NCBI RefSeq assembly: GCF_018919065.1
Contig: NZ_JAHLQG010000012.1
Span: 62,001 to 126,000, forward strand
Reading direction: 5' to 3'
Origin: Blautia sp. MSJ-9
GTDB taxonomy: Bacteria; Bacillota; Clostridia; Lachnospirales; Lachnospiraceae
DNA: 64,000 nucleotides
Shown: one piece after another, positions 27,313 to 36,269 of the stretch
Position numbering within the stretch: position 1 is the stretch's first letter
Layout: each line of letters starts with the position of its first letter
Position numbers and translations under genes: made by a program
The notes under the pieces: generated by a model
The model's input: the letters and a program-made list of their open reading frames with translations, nothing else
Told to the model about the DNA's origin: nothing
Databases searched by the model: none

Positions 27313-28395
27313 TCATTTAATGCAGCTCTCAATCACGCCGCCGCCTACAACAATATCTCCATCATACAGAACAACTGCCTGTCCTCTTGTAATGGCTCTC
27401 TGTGGCTTATCAAAGCGTACATGCAGAACACCATCCTCAGTCTGCCATGCCACCGCATCCTGTTCCGAATGACGGTAGCGGATCTTTGCTTTCAATCTCA
27501 TTGGCTCTCTGAGAGATTCGCAGGAAATCAGATTTACTTTTTCAGCTGTCAGTTCTGTATGGAAAAGATCCTCGTTACTTCCCAGCACTACCTGATTTGT
27601 TTTCGGGGAAATATCACAAACGTACAGTCTGGCTGCCGCCGGAATTCCCAGACCACGTCTCTGGCCAAGTGTATAGTGAATGATTCCTTTATGTTTGCCA
27701 AGGACATTTCCTTCCATATCTACAAAATCACCCGGTTTAGATTTACGTCCTGTGTACTGCTCAATAAACTTCGCATAATCTCCGTCTGGAACGAAGCAGA
27801 TATCCTGGCTGTCATGCTTTCTGGCATTGACAAAGCCGTGTTCCTCTGCGATCTCACGTACCTGTGTCTTGCGCAGTCCACCTAAGGGCAGTGAAATATG
27901 TGCCAGCTGCTCCTGTGTAAGCATGTACAGCACATAACTCTGATCCTTCGTATCGTCTACCGCTTTCTTTAATAAATAACGGCCTCGTTCCTCATCATAT
28001 TCCACACGGGCATAATGACCGGTTACGATATAATCATACTCCAGCTCTTTCATCCTCTGGAACATTTTGTCAAATTTCAGATAACGGTTACAGTCGATGC
28101 ATGGATTCGGAGTACATCCATGCTCATAGGCATCCACAAAACGGTCCATCACGTCTTCTTTGAATCTTTCAGAGAAATTAAAGACATAATATTTGATTCC
28201 CATTCTGTAACATACACTTCGTGCATCCTCCACATCATCCAGAGAACAGCATGTCTTTTCTCTTTTAATTCCAACATCCTCATTGTGGAACAGTTTCATA
28301 GTTGCTCCGATACATTCATCACCGGACTCTTTTGTCAGAAGAGCAGCTACAGAACTGTCAACTCCGCCGCTCATTGCTATAATAGCTTTTTTCAT
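27313..28395 (-). CDS. mnmA: tRNA-specific 2-thiouridylase MnmA
   Basis: Thiolates wobble uridine 34 of Lys, Glu and Gln tRNAs. The 360 residues contain the PP-loop SGGVDSS (9-15), the first catalytic cysteine in TPNPCIDCN (about 97-103), the FVPDGDY segment and SQDICF with the second cysteine (about 198), and a C-terminal barrel with GLGIPA. It sits between metY and cysK, so three sulfur-using genes are adjacent, each with its own transcription signals. Confidence 0.95.
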   Translation of the reverse strand: MKKAIIAMSGGVDSSVAALLTKESGDECIGATMKLFHNEDVGIKREKTCCSLDDVEDARSVCYRMGIKYYVFNFSERFKEDVMDRFVDAYEHGCTPNPCIDCNRYLKFDKMFQRMKELEYDYIVTGHYARVEYDEERGRYLLKKAVDDTKDQSYVLYMLTQEQLAHISLPLGGLRKTQVREIAEEHGFVNARKHDSQDICFVPDGDYAKFIEQYTGRKSKPGDFVDMEGNVLGKHKGIIHYTLGQRRGLGIPAAARLYVCDISPKTNQVVLGSNEDLFHTELTAEKVNLISCESLREPMRLKAKIRYRHSEQDAVAWQTEDGVLHVRFDKPQRAITRGQAVVLYDGDIVVGGGVIESCIK

Positions 28396-28615
28396 ATTTT
28401 CATTCCATCCTATCTTAGTAAATCAGCCAAACGATACTAACCTTCGTTCTGCTACTTGTTTATAATCAAACAACTTGTTGGTACACTAGTACATCACATT
28501 AGCCTGTCTGATTAAAGGTTATTGTGAAAAACATTCCTGAAAGTTATTCTCTAAAATTATCGTTAAGAGTTATCCTCAAGATTAACATAGCTATTTTATC
28601 ACATTAGGGCAACGT

Positions 28616-28642
28616 AAAAAAAGCCCCTTTCAGGGCTTTTTT
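28616..28642. terminator. Terminator downstream of cysK
   Basis: AAAAGCCC and GGGCTTTT form a stem with long A- and T-runs on either side; it can act on cysK (minus) and in the opposite direction. Confidence 0.85.
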
Positions 28643-28659
28643 ATATTGCATTGCTGTTT

Positions 28660-29589
28660 TTATACAAATAATGGTGTGGAATAGTAACGGTCTCCAGAGT
28701 CTGGAAGAAGTGCTACGATTGTCTTACCTTTATTCTCCGGTCTCTTGGCAAGTTCAATTGCTGCATAGAGAGCTGCACCTGAAGAAATACCCACCAGAAT
28801 ACCTTCATGTTTTGCAATAAGTTTACCTGTTGCAAATGCGTCCTCGTTCTCTACAGGGATGATTTCATTATAAACTTCCGTATTCAATGCTTTCGGTACA
28901 AATCCGGCACCGATACCCTGAATCTTATGCGGGCCGCTCTTGCCCTGAGAAAGTACAGGAGAAGTTGCAGGCTCTACTGCTACTACTTTTACATCCGGGT
29001 TCTGGGATTTCAGATATTCTCCAACACCTGTGATTGTTCCACCTGTACCAACACCTGCTACAAAGATATCTACCTGTCCGTCTGTGTCTCTCCAGATTTC
29101 CGGACCTGTAGTTTTTCTGTGAATTGCAGGGTTTGCAGGATTCTCAAACTGCCCCGGAATGAAGCTGTTCTCATATTCTGCTGCCAGTTCTTTCGCTTTG
29201 GCAATTGCACCGTTCATACCTTTGGTTCCATCTGTTAATACGATCTCTGCACCATATGCTTTCAGAATATTTCTTCTCTCAACACTCATTGTTTCCGGCA
29301 TAGTAAGGATTACTCTGTATCCTTTGATCGCTGCAAGAGAGGCAAGACCGATTCCTGTATTTCCTGATGTTGGCTCGATAATAACTGCTCCAGGTTTCAG
29401 AACACCCTTCTCCTCTGCATCTTCGATCATGCTGAGTGCAATACGGTCCTTGGCACTTCCTGCCGGGTTAAAATACTCAAGCTTCACAAGCACTTTGGCT
29501 TCCAGTCCAAGATCTTTTTCAATATTTCCAACCTCAAGGAGAGGTGTGTTTCCAACTAATTCTGCTGCATTCTTATAAATCTTTGCCAT
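28660..29589 (-). CDS. cysK: Cysteine synthase A
   Basis: PLP enzyme combining O-acetylserine and sulfide to cysteine. The 309-residue length and motifs are canonical: PLP lysine in [10 protein letters not shown] (about residue 45), the TSGNTG substrate loop (about 70-75), GTGGTITG phosphate clamp (about 177-184) and GISSGA near 265. AAGGAGG precedes the ATG. Its promoter lacks the ACTAGGAAT element shared by metY and rrf2. Confidence 0.96.
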   Translation of the reverse strand: MAKIYKNAAELVGNTPLLEVGNIEKDLGLEAKVLVKLEYFNPAGSAKDRIALSMIEDAEEKGVLKPGAVIIEPTSGNTGIGLASLAAIKGYRVILTMPETMSVERRNILKAYGAEIVLTDGTKGMNGAIAKAKELAAEYENSFIPGQFENPANPAIHRKTTGPEIWRDTDGQVDIFVAGVGTGGTITGVGEYLKSQNPDVKVVAVEPATSPVLSQGKSGPHKIQGIGAGFVPKALNTEVYNEIIPVENEDAFATGKLIAKHEGILVGISSGAALYAAIELAKRPENKGKTIVALLPDSGDRYYSTPLFV

Positions 29590-29642
29590 GAGTTCGTCCT
29601 CCTTATTTCATACTAAATATATATGAATTATATGTTATGTAT

Positions 29643-29671
29643 ATAATATGCTATAAACAGGCTATTGTCAA
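29643..29671 (-). promoter_or_regulatory. Promoter of cysK
   Basis: TTGACA (29666-29671) and TATTAT (29643-29648) with a 17-base spacer, about 50 bases before the start codon. Confidence 0.7.
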
Positions 29672-29704
29672 GAGATAAATTTAAAAAATACGATCTGAAA
29701 AAAA

Positions 29705-29740
29705 ACAGTTCTGCAACTCATTTACAAGTCGCAGAACTGT
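29705..29740 (-). terminator. Terminator of the small surface-protein gene
   Basis: Perfect 10-base stem ACAGTTCTGC/GCAGAACTGT followed by eight U on the minus strand. Confidence 0.88.
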
Positions 29741-29795
29741 CAGTTCAACTGATAAAGCTATCCGATATAAATTTTACTCCACTCATTTTTATCAG

Positions 29796-30407
29796 TTATT
29801 TATGTTTTCTTTTTCTTACCGTTACTGTTGCAATGATCAGTGTGGATGCTGCAAGCAGCAATATCATTACCATAACCGGTGTATTATCGCCGGTCTTAAC
29901 AGGAGTTATGGAAGTTCCTGCTTCAAGTTCTTCCTTTACCTGTTCAAAAGTCAGCAATGTTTCTGCTGTCTGATTCTGAAAGTTATCTGGTACTGTATTA
30001 TTTTGGTTGTTTTCCGGAGCAGGATCTGTTTCTTCATCCGATGTTGTAAATGGGTTTTCATCTTCGTTCGGTGTTTCTTCTCCATCTGATAGAATTGGAT
30101 TCATAGGATCCACAATTGGATTTGCCCCAGGATTATTGCCATTGTCTCCTGAAGTGTCTCTTCCTTCTGTATCCTCTCTGCCATTTTCTTCATCACCTTC
30201 GTTATCCCCCTGCTCAGTGTCCCCATCTTCTTCTGATTCTTCGCCTTCCAGATCGTCAGAAATTCCATCTTCTGACTGTGCGTTAAACGTAACACTTTCA
30301 ATTATCTCAGCAGCATTTTCCTGTGCTGCGTTCAGGGTTCCGCTTTGTCCTAACGTCATCGACGCCGCCAGCATGATCGCCAGCAATTTCTTTCCTCTTT
30401 TTCTCAT
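29796..30407 (-). CDS. Small acidic surface protein with sortase-like signal
   Basis: A 203-residue exported protein of unknown function (ATG at 30407, AGGA 10 bases upstream). A signal peptide (about 1-27) is followed by a highly acidic Glu/Asp/Gly/Asn stretch (about 45-140) and a C-terminal signal VKTGDN, a hydrophobic helix and a basic RKRKHK tail. The sorting motif is divergent (VKTG). Composition resembles the acidic region of the surface protein at 8407; the two may share a sortase that lies elsewhere. No ligand-binding domain is visible. Confidence 0.75.
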   Translation of the reverse strand: MRKRGKKLLAIMLAASMTLGQSGTLNAAQENAAEIIESVTFNAQSEDGISDDLEGEESEEDGDTEQGDNEGDEENGREDTEGRDTSGDNGNNPGANPIVDPMNPILSDGEETPNEDENPFTTSDEETDPAPENNQNNTVPDNFQNQTAETLLTFEQVKEELEAGTSITPVKTGDNTPVMVMILLLAASTLIIATVTVRKRKHK

Positions 30408-30552
30408 ATTTTTCACTTCCTAAGACCTTTTTCTTTATTATATCAATACTTTTTCTCAGTATCGGTGGATTTATTTTTTAGAAGGTGGATTATTTTTAGA
30501 TTTCACATAATCTTTCAGCAGAATTTTCCTATTAGATGTAAATCGACAAAAA

Positions 30553-30582
30553 ACGCCGGATAACTTTTCAGTCATCCGACGT
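30553..30582 (-). terminator. Terminator after the 6S RNA-like transcript
   Basis: ACGTCGGAT pairs with ATCCGGCGT (one mismatch), followed by six U on the minus strand. Confidence 0.7.
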
Positions 30583-30599
30583 ATCTTTTCTGTATTGGA

Positions 30600-30755
30600 T
30601 AATTCGCAGAATAAAGCGGATAAAATCATCCTCTTCGCTACACGGCTCTATCCCGAATAATTGCTCTGCTGTTTATCAGGAGAAGCTTGCACTCCTCCTA
30701 ATACAAACAATTCCCCTGCTTATTGCTTTTTGTAATTAAAGCAGAGGACTTGCTT
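30600..30755 (-). ncRNA. ssrS: Probable 6S RNA (RNA polymerase-binding)
   Basis: The stretch after the rrf2 stop folds like 6S RNA. A closing stem joins TCCTCT-GCT (30740-30748) with AGC-GA-AGAGGA (30629-30639); an asymmetric internal bubble follows; a long apical hairpin of 12 pairs is formed by GTTT-(GT)-ATTAGGAG with CTCCTGATAAAC. 6S RNA mimics an open promoter and sequesters sigma-A polymerase. In Bacillus subtilis one 6S gene also lies near the cymR-type Rrf2 gene. The 5' end lies only about 8 bases past the rrf2 stop, so it may have a promoter inside rrf2 or be processed. Confidence 0.65.
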
Positions 30756-30762
30756 AATGTAG

Positions 30763-31197
30763 TTAGATCACATAGTCATTTCCCATCTGTTCATACCAGT
30801 CCTTGAGATCCTGGAGCGTTACCTTATCGAGTACTCCTTCGATAGCATCATCCAGCATTTCCCACAGGCGAAGTGTTACGCACTCTCCAGCTCTGGCACA
30901 CTGATTGGGGTCATCTTCCAGACAGGCTACTGGTTTCATACTACCTTCCGTCAGACGTAGAATGCTTCCTACGGTGTAAGTCTGCGGTTCTCTTGCAAGC
31001 ATATAGCCACCCTGAGCACCTCTTAAGCTCCTTACATATCCCGCTTTCTTTAATGATGAAATAATCTGCTCCAGATATTTCTCGGAAATTCCCTGCCTTG
31101 CAGCAATATCTTTAATCTTGACCAGCTCACCAGTGTTGTGTATTGCAAGGTCAAGCATTAATCTTAACGCATATCTTCCCTTGGTAGAAATCTGCAT
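30763..31197 (-). CDS. Rrf2 family transcriptional regulator (CymR/IscR type)
   Basis: A 144-residue winged-helix regulator. The N-terminal helix-turn-helix (about 1-60) includes KGRYALRLMLDLA and GISEKYLEQIIS; three cysteines lie at C-x7-C-x5-C (CLEDDPNQCARAGEC, about 93-107), close to the IscR iron-sulfur pattern. Rrf2 proteins with this layout control cysteine, sulfur or iron-sulfur genes. The gene is near cysK, metY and mnmA, and its promoter carries the ACTAGGAAT 9-mer also found in the metY promoter, so autoregulation plus control of metY is a reasonable inference. Whether it senses a cluster or a CysK complex cannot be decided. Confidence 0.9.
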   Translation of the reverse strand: MQISTKGRYALRLMLDLAIHNTGELVKIKDIAARQGISEKYLEQIISSLKKAGYVRSLRGAQGGYMLAREPQTYTVGSILRLTEGSMKPVACLEDDPNQCARAGECVTLRLWEMLDDAIEGVLDKVTLQDLKDWYEQMGNDYVI

Positions 31198-31278
31198 CTC
31201 TCAAAATCCTCCTGACTTCATGTCCTCTCAGCATCTCTGCTCTCTATTTAGAAATTTTTCCTATTATCATCTAGTCTT

Positions 31279-31308
31279 ATTATATAGTATTCCTAGTTAG
31301 TTAGTCAA
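31279..31308 (-). promoter_or_regulatory. Promoter of rrf2 with putative operator
   Basis: TTGACT (31303-31308) and TATAAT (31279-31284) with an 18-base spacer. ACTAGGAAT at 31289-31297 lies between the two boxes. Confidence 0.7.
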
Positions 31309-31348
31309 GATATATTTTTATTTCCTATATGAATATAGTGAAATAAGG

Positions 31349-31445
31349 GTTACTGTTCACTCCGTGCCCAGTAACACGCTTCGCGATGCACAGAATTTAT
31401 GCTAATCGCATAAATTCGCGCAGTATGTCTCAGGTTTTCTGTGAC
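31349..31445. repeat. Dispersed palindromic repeat, family A
   Basis: Core GTTACTG to CAGTAAC at 31349-31375, followed by ACGCTTCGCG and a second inverted repeat GAATTTATG/CATAAATTC (31392-31412). It lies between the ACT-domain gene terminator and the rrf2 promoter. Confidence 0.75.
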
Positions 31446-31457
31446 ATAAAAACAAAA

Positions 31458-31510
31458 AATCACAGGAGCCTGTGAATTCTTCGATTTCTCCCCACAAGCC
31501 CTGTGATTAT
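31458..31510 (-). terminator. Nested terminator of the ACT-domain gene
   Basis: On the minus strand TCACAGG-CT-CCTGTGA followed by six U forms a compact terminator; the upstream AATCACAGG at 31500-31508 can pair with the same CCTGTGATT, giving two exclusive folds. Confidence 0.65.
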
Positions 31511-31545
31511 TTTCTCACTCTATGCGATAAATATTCTGCCCTTTA

Positions 31546-31974
31546 TTATTTCTCCAGTTCATCTGCTGTAGAGAATACTTTGAATCCATTATTCTTAAGA
31601 ACGCTCTCTGTCACTGCGATATCCTCAGAATGCAGGATCACTACTGGTCTGAGATCTTTTCTGTGGAATGAAGTATAAATGTAATCAAGGCTTACGTTGC
31701 TGTCAGCCATGATCTTCAAAAGTTCATCCAGACCACCAACCTGATCTTTCATATCTACTACGATTGCCTGTGTAATACGATTCATATATCCTCTCTGATT
31801 CAAAATCATCTCCGCTTTATCCGGGTTATCGCAGATCATACGGAAGATTGCAAATTCCGGGGCATCAAAGCATGCAAAACCATAAATATTAATATCATTA
31901 TCTGCAAGCATACCAGTTACTCTCTTCAGACTTCCTGCTTTATTTTCTACGAATACGATATTCTGTTTCACCAT
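31546..31974 (-). CDS. Tandem ACT-domain protein
   Basis: A 142-residue cytosolic protein consisting of two ACT domains (about 3-68 and 72-140), the small-molecule-binding fold used for amino acid feedback. No catalytic domain is attached. Stand-alone tandem ACT proteins of this length are common in clostridia but largely uncharacterised. A GGAGG box precedes the ATG. It is followed by a terminator and stands alone. Confidence 0.85.
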   Translation of the reverse strand: MVKQNIVFVENKAGSLKRVTGMLADNDINIYGFACFDAPEFAIFRMICDNPDKAEMILNQRGYMNRITQAIVVDMKDQVGGLDELLKIMADSNVSLDYIYTSFHRKDLRPVVILHSEDIAVTESVLKNNGFKVFSTADELEK

Positions 31975-32121
31975 CTCTTTTTATCCTCCAAAAACTTTAA
32001 TTAATCTTGATATTTCAGCTCTTTTTATAGTGCTCATAACATTCTGTACTCATTATAGCATCTTACAAAGGAAATGAAAATCCCCTTTCCTGCTGGTATT
32101 TTATCAATTCCTGACGCAAAA

Positions 32122-32151
32122 CAAACGCCGGAACATCAAGTCCGGCGTTTG
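32122..32151 (-). terminator. Terminator of the redoxin-fused nrdD
   Basis: Perfect 11-base stem CAAACGCCGGA/TCCGGCGTTTG with an 8-base loop, then TTTTGCG on the minus strand. Confidence 0.85.
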
Positions 32152-32169
32152 TACACATTATCTTTCTAT

Positions 32170-34548
32170 TTATAACTCTTCATCCACATATCTCTGAATA
32201 TTAGACGCATTTACATACTTCGTCATATGCTCACCATCAGTAATGACCAGAGTCGGAGCCTGCATGATTCCGAATTCCTTTGCCATCTCCGGATTCTTCT
32301 CTGCATCGATGATCTCCAGTTCCTCGCCTTCCAGCATCTTCTTTGCCATCTTGCAATTCGGGCAGGTACTGGTTGTAAACAGATATTTATGAGAGGTCAC
32401 CGGCTCAATTTTTACATCATCCTTAGTCATCGTAACTACGCTTGTGTGTACCGGCTGCATCTTCTTGATATCTGAATGCATCACATCATAAAGTGTACGG
32501 TTCTTGTACTCCTGCGCCTTACCATCGTTCCAGTTCTGAACCGGTCTGTAATATCCGGTGATACGACTGTAAACTTCTGCCTTCTTGCCACATTTCGGAC
32601 AGGTAAAGTGCTCTCCGCTGATATATCCATGTTCTTTACATACAGAATATGTCGGAGAAATGGTATAATATGGAAGTTTATAGTTCTCTGCGATCTTTCG
32701 TACCAGAGCTGCTGCTGCCTTCCAGTCAGGAAGCTTCTCACCGATAAATGCATGGAATACTGTACCTGAAGTATACAGTGTCTGCAGATCATCCTGAATA
32801 TCCAGTGCATCAAAAATATCTGTCGTATATTCAACCGGAAGATGAGAACTGTTTGTATAGTAAGGAGTATCTCCCTTCTTACCAGCAGTCTTAATATCCG
32901 GCCAGCGCTTTCTGTCATGTTTCGCCAGACGATATGCTGTAGACTCAGCAGGGGTTGCCTCCAGATTAAAGAGCTCGCCTTCATATTTCACCTGGTAATC
33001 AGACAGACGCTCTCTCATGTGTTCCAGAACCTCTTTAGTAAACTTCTGAGTTCTCTCATCGGACATGTCCCCACCTAACCAGCGTGCATTCAGTCCAACC
33101 TCATTCATACCAACCAGACCGATGGTTGAGAAATGATTGGAAAAGCTTCCCAGGTATCTCTTAGTATACGGATATAATCCCTCATCCAGCAGCTTGCCGA
33201 TGACTTCTCTCTTAATATGCAGAGAACGTGCGGAAATATCCATCAAACGATCCAGACGATTATAAAATTCTTCCGGTGTCTTAGAAAGATATGCAATACG
33301 TGGCATATTGATGGTTACAACACCCACAGAACCGGTGCTCTCTCCTGATCCGAAGAATCCGCCGCTTTTCTTACGAAGCTCTCTTAAGTCCAGACGCAGA
33401 CGGCAGCACATGCTTCGGATATCGCTCGGTTTCATATCACTGTTAATATAGTTTGAGAAATATGGCGTTCCATATTTGGATGTCATCTCAAAGAGGAGAC
33501 GATTGTTCTCTGTGTCAGACCAGTCGAACTCTTTTGTAATGGAATAGGTCGGGATTGGATACTGGAATCCCCGTCCATTGGCATCACCCTCGATCATTGT
33601 CTCGATGAATGCCTTATTGATCATATCCATCTCTTTCTTGCAGTCCTTATACTTGAAGTCCATGTTCTTACCGCCAACGATTGCTGGAAGCTCTGCAAGG
33701 TCGTCCGGCACGGTCCAGTCAAGTGTAATATTGGAAAACGGCGCCTGTGTTCCCCATCTGCTCGGTGTATTCACTCCATAGATAAAGGATTCAATGCATT
33801 TCTTCACTTCCGGATAGCTTAAATTGTCTGCTTTGACAAAAGGTGCCAGGTATGTGTCAAAGGAAGAGAAAGCCTGAGCGCCTGCCCATTCATTCTGCAT
33901 GATTCCAAGGAAATTTACCATCTGATTGCAAAGAACGCTTAAGTGCTTTGCAGGGGAAGAAGTAATCTTGCCTTCAATACCGCCAAGTCCCTCCTTGATC
34001 AACTGTTTTAATGACCATCCTGCACAATATCCGGTCAGCATGGACAGATCGTGAATGTGAATGTCTGCATTTCTGTGTGCATCTGCGATCTCATTATCAT
34101 AGATCTCAGACAGCCAGTAATTCGCGGTTACTGCTCCGGAGTTGCTCAAGATCAGACCACCAACGGAATAAGTAACTGTAGAGTTCTCTTTTACACGCCA
34201 GTCTTCAACCTTTACATAGCTGTTGACGATCTCTTTATAATCGAGGATTGTAGATTTCATATTGCGGACTTTCTCTCTCTGCTTGCGGTAAAGAATATAT
34301 GCCTTGGCTACATCTGCATATCCTGCCTGGATCAGTACGTTCTCTACACTGTCCTGAATTTCCTCTACTGTAATCTTATTGTCGGAAATCTTCTTCTGAA
34401 AATCAGAAGTAACACGAAGTCCCAGAAGATCGATCATCTCTTCACTGTAATTCTTCTCTTTTGCATCAAAAGCTTTATGGATGGCTGCAGTGATCTTGCC
34501 GATCTTAAACTCATCCAATTCGCCGTCACGTTTTACTACCTGAAACAT
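32170..34548 (-). CDS. nrdD: Class III ribonucleotide reductase with fused C-terminal glutaredoxin-like domain
   Basis: Second anaerobic NTP reductase in the window, 792 residues. An ATP-cone occupies about 1-95, the barrel about 110-640, then a zinc-type CPKC site and the glycyl-radical motif RITGYYRP (about 655-662). Unlike the copy at 11845, it ends in a redoxin domain (about 718-792) with CPNC (729-732) and the cis-proline APT (Pro765). A fused redoxin suggests electrons come from a thioredoxin/glutaredoxin route rather than formate, as described for the NrdD2 subclass; that is inference here. Tandem NrdR boxes lie upstream. No nrdG is nearby. Confidence 0.92.
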   Translation of the reverse strand: MFQVVKRDGELDEFKIGKITAAIHKAFDAKEKNYSEEMIDLLGLRVTSDFQKKISDNKITVEEIQDSVENVLIQAGYADVAKAYILYRKQREKVRNMKSTILDYKEIVNSYVKVEDWRVKENSTVTYSVGGLILSNSGAVTANYWLSEIYDNEIADAHRNADIHIHDLSMLTGYCAGWSLKQLIKEGLGGIEGKITSSPAKHLSVLCNQMVNFLGIMQNEWAGAQAFSSFDTYLAPFVKADNLSYPEVKKCIESFIYGVNTPSRWGTQAPFSNITLDWTVPDDLAELPAIVGGKNMDFKYKDCKKEMDMINKAFIETMIEGDANGRGFQYPIPTYSITKEFDWSDTENNRLLFEMTSKYGTPYFSNYINSDMKPSDIRSMCCRLRLDLRELRKKSGGFFGSGESTGSVGVVTINMPRIAYLSKTPEEFYNRLDRLMDISARSLHIKREVIGKLLDEGLYPYTKRYLGSFSNHFSTIGLVGMNEVGLNARWLGGDMSDERTQKFTKEVLEHMRERLSDYQVKYEGELFNLEATPAESTAYRLAKHDRKRWPDIKTAGKKGDTPYYTNSSHLPVEYTTDIFDALDIQDDLQTLYTSGTVFHAFIGEKLPDWKAAAALVRKIAENYKLPYYTISPTYSVCKEHGYISGEHFTCPKCGKKAEVYSRITGYYRPVQNWNDGKAQEYKNRTLYDVMHSDIKKMQPVHTSVVTMTKDDVKIEPVTSHKYLFTTSTCPNCKMAKKMLEGEELEIIDAEKNPEMAKEFGIMQAPTLVITDGEHMTKYVNASNIQRYVDEEL

Positions 34549-34601
34549 ATTAATGCCCCCATCTTCTCTTGTTCGTATGTCCTGTCAAGGACACTGCCGC
34601 C

Positions 34602-34624
34602 TACCGTTCACTCCGCGTCCGGTA
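34602..34624. repeat. Dispersed palindromic repeat, family A, partial copy
   Basis: TACCGTTCACTCCGCGTCCGGTA, a shortened copy of the GTTACTGTTCACTCCG core, located in the leader of the redoxin-fused nrdD, just downstream of its promoter. Confidence 0.5.
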
Positions 34625-34638
34625 AACGCTGTAGGTCT

Positions 34639-34667
34639 ATTGTAGCAGAGTATCTATCTTTCGTCAA
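34639..34667 (-). promoter_or_regulatory. Promoter of the redoxin-fused nrdD
   Basis: TTGACG (34662-34667) and TACAAT (34639-34644) with a 17-base spacer. Confidence 0.75.
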
Positions 34668-34676
34668 CACAGAAAA

Positions 34677-34724
34677 ACACCACATAATGTTCCTCAATTT
34701 CTCAAAAGGCACAATATATGGTGT
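34677..34724 (-). promoter_or_regulatory. Tandem NrdR boxes
   Basis: Two 16-base palindromes, at 34677-34692 (ACACCACATAATGTTC on plus) and 34709-34724 (ACACCATATATTGTGC on minus), lie 32 bases apart centre to centre, which is the three-turn spacing typical of NrdR sites. The second is very close to the NrdR consensus. They sit just upstream of the -35 box. Confidence 0.75.
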
Positions 34725-34881
34725 TCTTTGCGTTTTTTATTTTTTCTGTACAGGACAATATTTCTGTAAAAAAATACTATTTTTTCTGAAAATCTGCAAT
34801 TTATCACAAGACTATCCGGCAGATTTTTTATAGCGATATTATAACATAATTTTGCCCATAAATAAACATATGTTCTTTCTT

Positions 34882-36117
34882 TTATACAACTTTCGCATAG
34901 ATTTCTTTCGGCACTCTTGCCTTTACAGCAATCCCTGCTTCTGTATATTCTTCTGAGATCAACTGTCCATATTCACGGATAAGTTGAATCTTTCCGGCCT
35001 CCTGATATGGAAAAAGACGCTCTACATAGATCTGCTCTTCTGCCAAAAGCTTCTCCAGAAGATTATTTAAATCATCCAGCCCCTGCCCTGTTTTCGCAGA
35101 AATCTTCAATGTATAATCGGACTTAAAATCTCTCAGTACAAATGCCCCCGGTGCATCCTGCTTATTAAAAAGTGTGATAATCTTCTTTCCCATCACTCCA
35201 AGCTCCCGCAGTGTCTCATATACGACATGCATCTGCATTTCTGCCTGTGGATTCGAAGAATCTACCACATGAATGATATAATCTGCATATTTCGCTTCTT
35301 CCAGGGTACTCTTAAATGCTTCTACAAGATGATGCGGCAGTTTATGGATAAATCCTACCGTATCTGTCAGCAGAATCTGCTGTCCATCCTTCAGATTGAG
35401 AAGTCTGGTTGTCGGATCCAGGGTCGCAAACAATTTATCCTCTGACAGAACATCAGAGCCTGTCAGTTTATTTAACAGAGTAGACTTTCCTGCATTGGTA
35501 TATCCTACAATGGCTGCCGTCTTCATATTTCCTCTTGCACGACTTGAACGTATCAGCTCTCTGTGCTTCTCTACCTGTGTAAGCTCCTGCTTCAATGCAG
35601 AAATTCTGGTACGAATCAGACGACGGTCTGTTTCCAGTTTCTTCTCTCCGGGACCCCTTGTTCCAATTCCACCGCCCAGACGTGACAAAGATTCTCTTAA
35701 TCCAACCAGACGGGCTGCTCTGTAACGGAGCTGTGCAAGCTCTACCTGTATCTTACCTTCACTCGTAATCGCACGTGCCGCAAAAATATCCAGGATCAGC
35801 AATGTTCTGTCCATTACTTTACAGTCCAGCTCGCGTTCCAGATTATTGAGCTGTGCAGGAGAAAGCTCATCATCACAGATAATACCAGTTGCATCCATGG
35901 CATATACCATTGCACGCACTTCCTCGATTTTACCTTTTCCAATATAGGTTCCCGGATGTACGGCTTCACGATTCTGTATGATCTTTCCCACAGTGACAGC
36001 CCCGGCTGTTGAGGCAAGCTCTTCAAGTTCGTCCAGAGACTCCTCCACGTTGTCATTATCTCCGGTCTGAACACCCACAAGAACGACCCGTTCTTCCAGC
36101 TTTCCAAATTCTTCCAT
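34882..36117 (-). CDS. hflX: GTPase HflX
   Basis: Ribosome-associated GTPase that splits stalled or heat-damaged 70S ribosomes. The 411-residue protein has the HflX N-domain (about 1-160, with the GGIGTRGPGEKKLE linker near 150-163), a coiled linker and the G domain with G1 GYTNAGKST (about 205-213), G3 DTVGF and G4 NKQD. Length and order are complete. It is monocistronic; a 150-base gap separates it from the TPR lipoprotein gene downstream. Confidence 0.95.
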   Translation of the reverse strand: MEEFGKLEERVVLVGVQTGDNDNVEESLDELEELASTAGAVTVGKIIQNREAVHPGTYIGKGKIEEVRAMVYAMDATGIICDDELSPAQLNNLERELDCKVMDRTLLILDIFAARAITSEGKIQVELAQLRYRAARLVGLRESLSRLGGGIGTRGPGEKKLETDRRLIRTRISALKQELTQVEKHRELIRSSRARGNMKTAAIVGYTNAGKSTLLNKLTGSDVLSEDKLFATLDPTTRLLNLKDGQQILLTDTVGFIHKLPHHLVEAFKSTLEEAKYADYIIHVVDSSNPQAEMQMHVVYETLRELGVMGKKIITLFNKQDAPGAFVLRDFKSDYTLKISAKTGQGLDDLNNLLEKLLAEEQIYVERLFPYQEAGKIQLIREYGQLISEEYTEAGIAVKARVPKEIYAKVV

Positions 36118-36269
36118 AATATCTCCTTAGTCAGGCAAACGTCTCTGCCTCGCTATTTTGCATACAGTAAAGAATCCTGCTTGCAAGATTCTCCCCTGCG
36201 GCGGATCACTTCAGTAGCATAATTTCTCCTACACAATCCAGTGTAGACAATTACTCCAGATAATCTGTA

